NCBI RefSeq assembly: GCF_009014635.1
Contig: NZ_BKCF01000002.1
Coordinates: 186,001-250,000, forward strand
Source: Patiriisocius marinistellae
GTDB taxonomy: Bacteria; Bacteroidota; Bacteroidia; Flavobacteriales; Flavobacteriaceae
DNA: 64,000 nucleotides
Direction of reading: 5' to 3'
Part shown: in pieces, positions 59,900 to 64,000 of the stretch
How the letters are laid out: the number at the start of each line of letters is the position of its first letter
Numbering within the stretch: position 1 is the stretch's first letter
The notes under the pieces: generated by a model
Told to the model about the DNA's origin: nothing
The model's database searches: none
The model's input: the letters and a program-made list of their open reading frames with translations, nothing else
Made by a program: the position numbers and the translations under genes

Positions 59900-60553
59900 T
59901 TATTTATCTTCATAAAAACGTTCCACTATTTCAGCACTACTTTTAATGGTATTTTTCGCCCATTCAATACGGAGTTCATTTTTTTCATCTTCGGAAATTT
60001 GCCAATCAACATCACTTTTCCGAAGCCTTGTAACAACGTGTTGTAATACAATAGCGGCTGAAACTGAAATATTTAAACTTTCTGTAAATCCATACATGGG
60101 GATTTTCAGGGAAACATCGGCATTATTTAAAACAACGTCAGATAATCCTTCTTTCTCTTTTCCGAAGAAAAAAGCACTTTTTTTTGTTACATCAAAATCA
60201 TGCAACTCAACAGATTTTCCATGAGGAGATGTTGCTACAATTTGATAGCCTTCAGTCTTTAGGTCCTCTATACATGTTGATATGGAATTGTAGCGGTTGA
60301 GATTGACCCATTTTTGAGACCCCATCGCTATCTCTTTGTCTATTTGTTTTGAGTTAATTTCTTCGACAATACTTAAGTCTTGTACGCCAAACACATCACA
60401 ACTTCGCATAACTGCGCTGGTGTTGTGCAATTGATAAACATCCTCTGTAACCACATGAAAATGGCGTGTGCGTTGTTTTAAAATTGACTCAAATCGCTCT
60501 ATTCTACGCTCGGTTAAATAGCTTTGTAGGTGTTCTAGAAGTCCTAAATCCAA
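59900..60553 (-). CDS. trmH: TrmH-family RNA 2'-O-methyltransferase
   Basis: A 217-residue SPOUT methyltransferase probably acting on tRNA Gm18. Motifs: ERIERFESILKQRTRHFHVVTEDVYQLHNTSAVMRSCDVFGVQDLSIVE at the N-terminus, FFFGKEKEGLSDVVL (cofactor loop), and the SPOUT knot IPMYGFTESLNISVSAAIVLQHV. Start codon is TTG. Three TTTCCGAAG words (59989, 60017, 60159) fall inside this gene, two of them encoding Phe-Gly-Lys-like or Arg-Lys residues. Confidence 0.88.
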   Translation of the reverse strand: MDLGLLEHLQSYLTERRIERFESILKQRTRHFHVVTEDVYQLHNTSAVMRSCDVFGVQDLSIVEEINSKQIDKEIAMGSQKWVNLNRYNSISTCIEDLKTEGYQIVATSPHGKSVELHDFDVTKKSAFFFGKEKEGLSDVVLNNADVSLKIPMYGFTESLNISVSAAIVLQHVVTRLRKSDVDWQISEDEKNELRIEWAKNTIKSSAEIVERFYEDK

Positions 60554-60690
60554 TGGTTAAAAATTGTTTCAGCTAAAATAAACAATTGATTTGCGCTTTG
60601 AGCATTTTACATTATGCTTTTTTTATTTTTAAAATTCTATTAATCAATTTAAATAACTAAAGGTTTCTGATTAGTTACTTTTCGGCATAA

Positions 60691-60724
60691 AAAAAAAAGC
60701 CATCTCAAATGTAGAAGATGGCTT
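60691..60724 (-). terminator. Terminator of the 7TM-HTH gene
   Basis: AAGCCATCT pairs with AGATGGCTT around a ten-base loop; the A-run at 60688-60698 gives the minus-strand T-tract, about 20 bases past the stop. Confidence 0.88.
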
Positions 60725-60745
60725 AATAAAAAATTGGGGATGCGT

Positions 60746-61945
60746 TTAATTGTAAAGATAATCTGGTTGCGCTTCTAGCATACGATGGTCTTCTTTAATA
60801 GCTTCACTTATTTCCAGTTTGTTATATAAATCTTTAGTTATTTCTTCAACTTCATTAGGAGTAATGCTAAGTTTTTTTGCTATTTTTTCGTTTGATTTAT
60901 CTTCTGAAATGTATTGTAATAACTTGATTTCAATACCATCTAAATCGTACTGCATTATTAAGTTTTCTAAATATACGTCTCGCATCATTTGTGCTAAATT
61001 GTCTCTTGACATTGCGTCTTGGCGTTCTAGGAATATTTTCATTTCAATATGTCTTAAAATTGATTCATCTTTTATTTCTTGCATGCGATATACGATTGCA
61101 TAGGTTAATAATAACATTTGGATTACAACTGATATTTTTATATGATTGGCTTCAGTACCAAAAAAATTAAATCCCATTCCCCCCAATAAAAAATAATCTA
61201 TATTAAAAAATAAAGGAATGATAAATCCTACGATATAGAATTTGGCGTAATTTTTTGTTTTAAAAAGCTTTATTCCAACTGTAAAATATGATAGTATTAT
61301 TACAAATGAAATTATTGAAGCAGCTGTCATAAAAGTAGGATTATCAATAAACCAAAATAGTACTGTAAGCATACCTGCTAGATATAATAGAGGAATAGTT
61401 ATGGACCTTAATCTTGGGTAAACTTCTTTTGAGTTTAAAAATTTTGAAGAAAAAAGAGATGCTGAAATTGTACCCAATACAAGTAAAGTGGTCTCTATTC
61501 TAGTACTATGTAATGCAATACTTTTGAAAAACACGGAGATTAATCCGTCTGTAGTAAATATTAGTGTAGTAATGGTAGCCACCAAAAAAGCAAAATATCC
61601 ATAGACTTTATCACTAAATATGAAAAGGCATATTATATTAATTATAATTACCATTACCGAAATACCGTAGAAAAATCCTTTTGAAAACAGATCTGTATTA
61701 AAGGATTCTGGGCTACTGATAATTTTAGGTTTTCCATATCTAGCGATGCTAGTAGTTGAAACTTTGCTTTCTTGATTCGAAATTTTATCGGCTAAAGCTT
61801 TTTTGGTATCAATTATGTTAACTTCTTCTATTTGCTGTAACGCTAGAGTAGTATATTCTTCAGACTTTAAATTTGAAGCTGTTATTTGAGCAACCATAAA
61901 AAGTAGAGCGAATAGAAGCGCGGGGGGTAGTTTTCTAAATCTCAT
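60746..61945 (-). CDS. 7TM-DISM-like membrane protein with C-terminal LuxR-type HTH
   Basis: A 399-residue protein: signal-like N-terminus, a short periplasmic segment, then about seven hydrophobic helices from residue 90 to 290 (GFFYGISVMVIIINIICLFIF begins the first, similar to 7TMR-DISM domains), a cytoplasmic coiled coil (IEMKIFLERQDAMSRDNLAQMM) and a C-terminal LuxR-like helix-turn-helix (DLDGIEIKLLQYISEDKSNEKIAKKLSITPNEVEEITKDLYNKL). It looks like a one-component membrane-bound transcription regulator. No kinase domain. Ligand and target are unknown. Confidence 0.75.
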   Translation of the reverse strand: MRFRKLPPALLFALLFMVAQITASNLKSEEYTTLALQQIEEVNIIDTKKALADKISNQESKVSTTSIARYGKPKIISSPESFNTDLFSKGFFYGISVMVIIINIICLFIFSDKVYGYFAFLVATITTLIFTTDGLISVFFKSIALHSTRIETTLLVLGTISASLFSSKFLNSKEVYPRLRSITIPLLYLAGMLTVLFWFIDNPTFMTAASIISFVIILSYFTVGIKLFKTKNYAKFYIVGFIIPLFFNIDYFLLGGMGFNFFGTEANHIKISVVIQMLLLTYAIVYRMQEIKDESILRHIEMKIFLERQDAMSRDNLAQMMRDVYLENLIMQYDLDGIEIKLLQYISEDKSNEKIAKKLSITPNEVEEITKDLYNKLEISEAIKEDHRMLEAQPDYLYN

Positions 61946-62032
61946 AAATACGTTTTAATCTATTTGGGACTGGAAAGATACAAAACAAATGCACTTTAGC
62001 TTAAAAAAATGTATTTAATCGATGAAATGCAT

Positions 62033-62065
62033 AAAAAAAAGCACTTTTCTTAAAAAGTGCTTTTT
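62033..62065. terminator. Terminator of fumC, bidirectional in form
   Basis: GCACTTTT pairs with AAAAGTGC around a four-base loop, with A-run before and T-run after; extended pairing of the flanks. It is 19 bases past the fumC stop. Confidence 0.88.
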
Positions 62066-62083
62066 AAAATTATGTTTTTAGGA

Positions 62084-63478
62084 TTAGTTTCCCACCATAT
62101 TTTCTGGTTTTACCCATTGATCAAATTCAGTTTCTGTTAAATATCCAAGATTAACAGCTTCTTCTTTTAATGTAGTCCCATTTTTATGAGCTGTATTTGC
62201 AATTTCTGCAGCTTTGTAATAGCCTATTTTTGGGTTTAAAGCAGTTACTAACATTAATGAGTTGTTTAATTGTTTATTTATTACATCTGTATTAGCTTCT
62301 ATTCCTTTAGCGCAATGTTCATCAAAAGATATACATGCATCACCTATTAATTGTGCGCTTTGCAACATATTTGCTGCCATTACTGGCTTAAATACATTAA
62401 GTTCATAATGCCCTTGCATTCCACCTACACTTATAGCTACATCATTACCTATAACTTGTGCACAAACCATGGTGAGTGCTTCGCATTGAGTAGGGTTTAC
62501 TTTTCCAGGCATAATTGAAGAACCTGGTTCGTTTGCAGGAATAGAAATTTCACCTATACCACTACGAGGACCGCTCGCAAGCATACGCACGTCATTAGCA
62601 ATTTTATTTAATGAAACGGCTAATTGTTTTAATGCTCCATGGCTCTCAACAATTGCATCATGTGCAGCTAGGGCTTCAAATTTATTTTCTGCTGTGATAA
62701 AAGGTAAGTCTGTAAATTTTGCAATATATCCCGCAACATTCTCAGCATATCCTTTAGGTGTATTGATTCCAGTTCCTACTGCTGTTCCTCCCAAAGCTAG
62801 TTCGGCTAAATGTGGCAACGTGTTTTTTAAAGCTTTTAATCCATGGGCTAATTGAGACGCATAACCACTAAATTCTTGTCCAAGAGTTAAAGGAGTAGCA
62901 TCCATTAAATGAGTCCTACCTATTTTAACTACAGAAGCAAACTCCTTTGATTTACTCTCTAAAGTTTTATGTAAAGCTTCAATTCCAGGAATTGTAGTTT
63001 CAATAAGTTTTTTATAGGCAGCAATGTGCATTCCGGTAGGAAATGTATCATTTGATGATTGTGACTTGTTTACATCATCATTAGGTTGTAATGTTTTTTC
63101 ACCTTCTCCTATGGTATTGCCTGCTAATTGATGAGCTCTATTAGCAATCACTTCGTTAACATTCATATTACTTTGAGTACCACTTCCAGTTTGCCAAATT
63201 ACTAAAGGGAATTGGTCATCGTGCTTACCCTCTAAAATCTCATCACAAACTTGCGCTATCAAATCTCTTTTTTCTTCAGGAAGAACACCTAATTCGCAAT
63301 TAGTGTATGCAGCTGCTTTTTTCAAATAAGCAAAACCGTAAACAATTTCTAAAGGCATAGAAGCGGGAACACCTATTTTAAAGTTGTTTCTAGAACGTTC
63401 AGTCTGAGCGCCCCAAAGCACATTAACAGGTACTTGAACCTCTCCCATTGTATCTTTTTCAATTCTGAATTTTGTCAT
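62084..63478 (-). CDS. fumC: Fumarate hydratase, class II
   Basis: A 464-residue tricarboxylic-acid-cycle enzyme converting fumarate to malate. The family signature [17 protein letters not shown] is present near residue 315, as are [19 protein letters not shown] and the N-terminal [24 protein letters not shown]. Homotetramer, cofactor-free and oxygen-stable. Monocistronic: promoter at 63503 and terminator at 62033. Confidence 0.96.
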   Translation of the reverse strand: MTKFRIEKDTMGEVQVPVNVLWGAQTERSRNNFKIGVPASMPLEIVYGFAYLKKAAAYTNCELGVLPEEKRDLIAQVCDEILEGKHDDQFPLVIWQTGSGTQSNMNVNEVIANRAHQLAGNTIGEGEKTLQPNDDVNKSQSSNDTFPTGMHIAAYKKLIETTIPGIEALHKTLESKSKEFASVVKIGRTHLMDATPLTLGQEFSGYASQLAHGLKALKNTLPHLAELALGGTAVGTGINTPKGYAENVAGYIAKFTDLPFITAENKFEALAAHDAIVESHGALKQLAVSLNKIANDVRMLASGPRSGIGEISIPANEPGSSIMPGKVNPTQCEALTMVCAQVIGNDVAISVGGMQGHYELNVFKPVMAANMLQSAQLIGDACISFDEHCAKGIEANTDVINKQLNNSLMLVTALNPKIGYYKAAEIANTAHKNGTTLKEEAVNLGYLTETEFDQWVKPENMVGN

Positions 63479-63502
63479 ATTGTGTCGATTTTTTTATTGA
63501 TA

Positions 63503-63510
63503 CAAAAATA
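63503..63510 (-). promoter_or_regulatory. -7 promoter element of fumC
   Basis: Reads TATTTTTG on the minus strand, 24 bases before the ATG. Confidence 0.65.
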
Positions 63511-63577
63511 AGATTTCTTTCGTTAATAATTTGTTGAAAAACTAGTGGGAACTATTCCAAAAAACAAAAAATCATTT

Positions 63578-63585
63578 TATCTTTG
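63578..63585 (+). promoter_or_regulatory. -7 promoter element of the 55-residue membrane protein gene
   Basis: TATCTTTG matches the consensus, 20 bases before the ATG at 63606. Confidence 0.65.
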
Positions 63586-63605
63586 CATAAACTAAACACA
63601 CTATC

Positions 63606-63773
63606 ATGTTCGATTTTGATCAATATCTAGGATTTCTTGCATTTTTAACTATTTTAACCATTGGATTTTGGTTAATGATTTTTTTAGTGGGAATTATCCC
63701 TTATTGGATAGGTGGTGCTTTAATTGAAAGTATGAAGTTAAAGCGTGAAGCTAAAAAGAGAGAAAATAAATAA
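63606..63773 (+). CDS. Small membrane protein, 55 residues
   Basis: ATG at 63606 after a good promoter. The protein (MFDFDQYLGFLAFLTILTIG...) has one long or two short hydrophobic segments (about 9-42, with a P-Y-W break), and a basic C-terminal tail ESMKLKREAKKRENK. It resembles small flavobacterial proteins of the DUF6341 type, by memory only. A bidirectional terminator follows at once. Promoter, terminator and codon use make it a real gene; function unknown. Confidence 0.75.
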   Translation: MFDFDQYLGFLAFLTILTIGFWLMIFLVGIIPYWIGGALIESMKLKREAKKRENK

Positions 63774-63794
63774 ACTTATTTGTTTTTATTATAT

Positions 63795-63830
63795 AAAAAA
63801 AGGAAGCTCTTTATTGAGCTTCCTTTTTTA
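63795..63830. terminator. Bidirectional terminator
   Basis: AGGAAGCTC pairs with GAGCTTCCT around TTTATT, flanked by A-run and T-run; serves the small membrane gene and the convergent receptor gene. Confidence 0.92.
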
Positions 63831-63849
63831 GTTTTAATAGTTTTTTAAT

Positions 63850-64000
63850 CTATCCTTCAAAGTCTCCATCATCATCGTTTCCTGCTTCACGATTTCCGCG
63901 CTCTCTTTTCTTCTTTTGATTAAAACGATACGTAAAGTTTACTGCAACTTGACGTTGTCTCCATTGAAATTCACTTTCACTTGTAAAAGTATCAGTATCT
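63850..64000 (-). CDS. C-terminal end of an outer-membrane beta-barrel receptor
   Basis: The last 49 residues before a TAG stop are visible; the rest lies outside. They end in FQWRQRQVAVNFTYRFNQKKKRERGNREAG followed by an acidic tail, the pattern of the last strand of TonB-dependent or OMP_b-brl_3-type barrels (alternating hydrophobic residues with aromatic Tyr-Arg-Phe) followed by a charged periplasmic tail. It is an assignment by pattern only. Its 5' part would decide between a TonB receptor and a CarboxypepD_reg-barrel protein. Confidence 0.65.
   Translation of the reverse strand, partial: DTDTFTSESEFQWRQRQVAVNFTYRFNQKKKRERGNREAGNDDDGDFEG

Noticed and set aside
1-64000. Search for CRISPR arrays, insertion sequences, integrases, prophage and rRNA
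   Set aside because: No direct-repeat arrays, transposase motifs, phage structural genes or rRNA-like stretches were seen; the single tRNA has no attachment-site duplication beside it.

Overview
The window is a low-GC (by eye about one third G+C) chromosomal segment of a marine-type Flavobacteriaceae bacterium (Bacteroidota). Reasons: almost every transcription unit has a Bacteroidota -7 promoter element (TAnnTTTG) with weak or absent Shine-Dalgarno sequences; protein families are typical of flavobacteria (DUF2147, DUF2911, DUF4290, DUF493, DUF6122-like, CarboxypepD_reg, single-polypeptide CcsB-CcsA fusion, YqgE beside HU); and the metabolism is aerobic and house-keeping. It reads as core chromosome. 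I saw no insertion sequence, prophage, integrase, CRISPR array or rRNA.

Layout. 1-7.6 kb: end of nadC, a BrkB-type membrane protein, two small secreted proteins, priA, a LytTR response regulator and the rpsF-rpsR-rplI ribosomal operon. 7.6-15.5 kb: a MacB-type permease, hisS, a small lipoprotein overlapping a membrane-protein gene, tRNA-Met, a DEAD-box helicase, a START-like protein, a class IV aminotransferase and YqgE. 15.6-22.2 kb: HU, an AAA ATPase-recQ-fmt operon, DUF493, DUF4290 and murA (with Asp in place of the catalytic Cys). 22.3-26.9 kb: a coiled-coil membrane protein, a photolyase-SDR-SRPBCC cluster headed by a tiny ORF, and a DUF2911 protein. 27-38.5 kb is the accessory part: an ArsR-type regulator cluster, a HipA-like kinase/DUF3037 pair, an amine oxidase, an AraC/SDR module, and a metal-type operon (Fur-family repressor divergent from an ABC exporter-like ATPase, two large permeases and a MerC protein) with two palindromic operators between the two arms. 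38.5-43.8 kb: a decayed DUF885 peptidase-like pseudogene, a Na+/solute symporter with a 42-residue membrane partner, and a two-domain PIG-L deacetylase. 43.9-51.1 kb: a lipoprotein-maf-UbiA-KdsC-DUF2520 operon divergent from the CcsBA cytochrome c assembly gene. 51.1-64 kb: aldehyde dehydrogenase, CarboxypepD_reg protein, a second DEAD-box helicase, RdgB, VOC protein, a second AraC/SDR module, TrmH-like methyltransferase, a 7TM-HTH fusion, fumC, a 55-residue membrane protein and the C-terminus of a TonB-type outer-membrane receptor.

The most striking signal is not a gene. The 9-mer TTTCCGAAG (or its complement) occurs 18 times exactly in 64 kb, where base composition predicts roughly 0.4. Eight copies are intergenic, and three of those share a longer form close to GTTTAAAATTTCCGAAGAAA. 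Other points worth attention are the compact terminator/promoter/start-codon overlaps (positions 14082-14126 and 2314-2373), several small genes that ordinary ORF callers miss (11149, 25558, 41006, 63606), and the paired palindromes controlling the Fur/ABC locus. Coordinates of promoters, hairpins and word copies were read by eye; family names come from recognisable motifs and were not confirmed by a database search.
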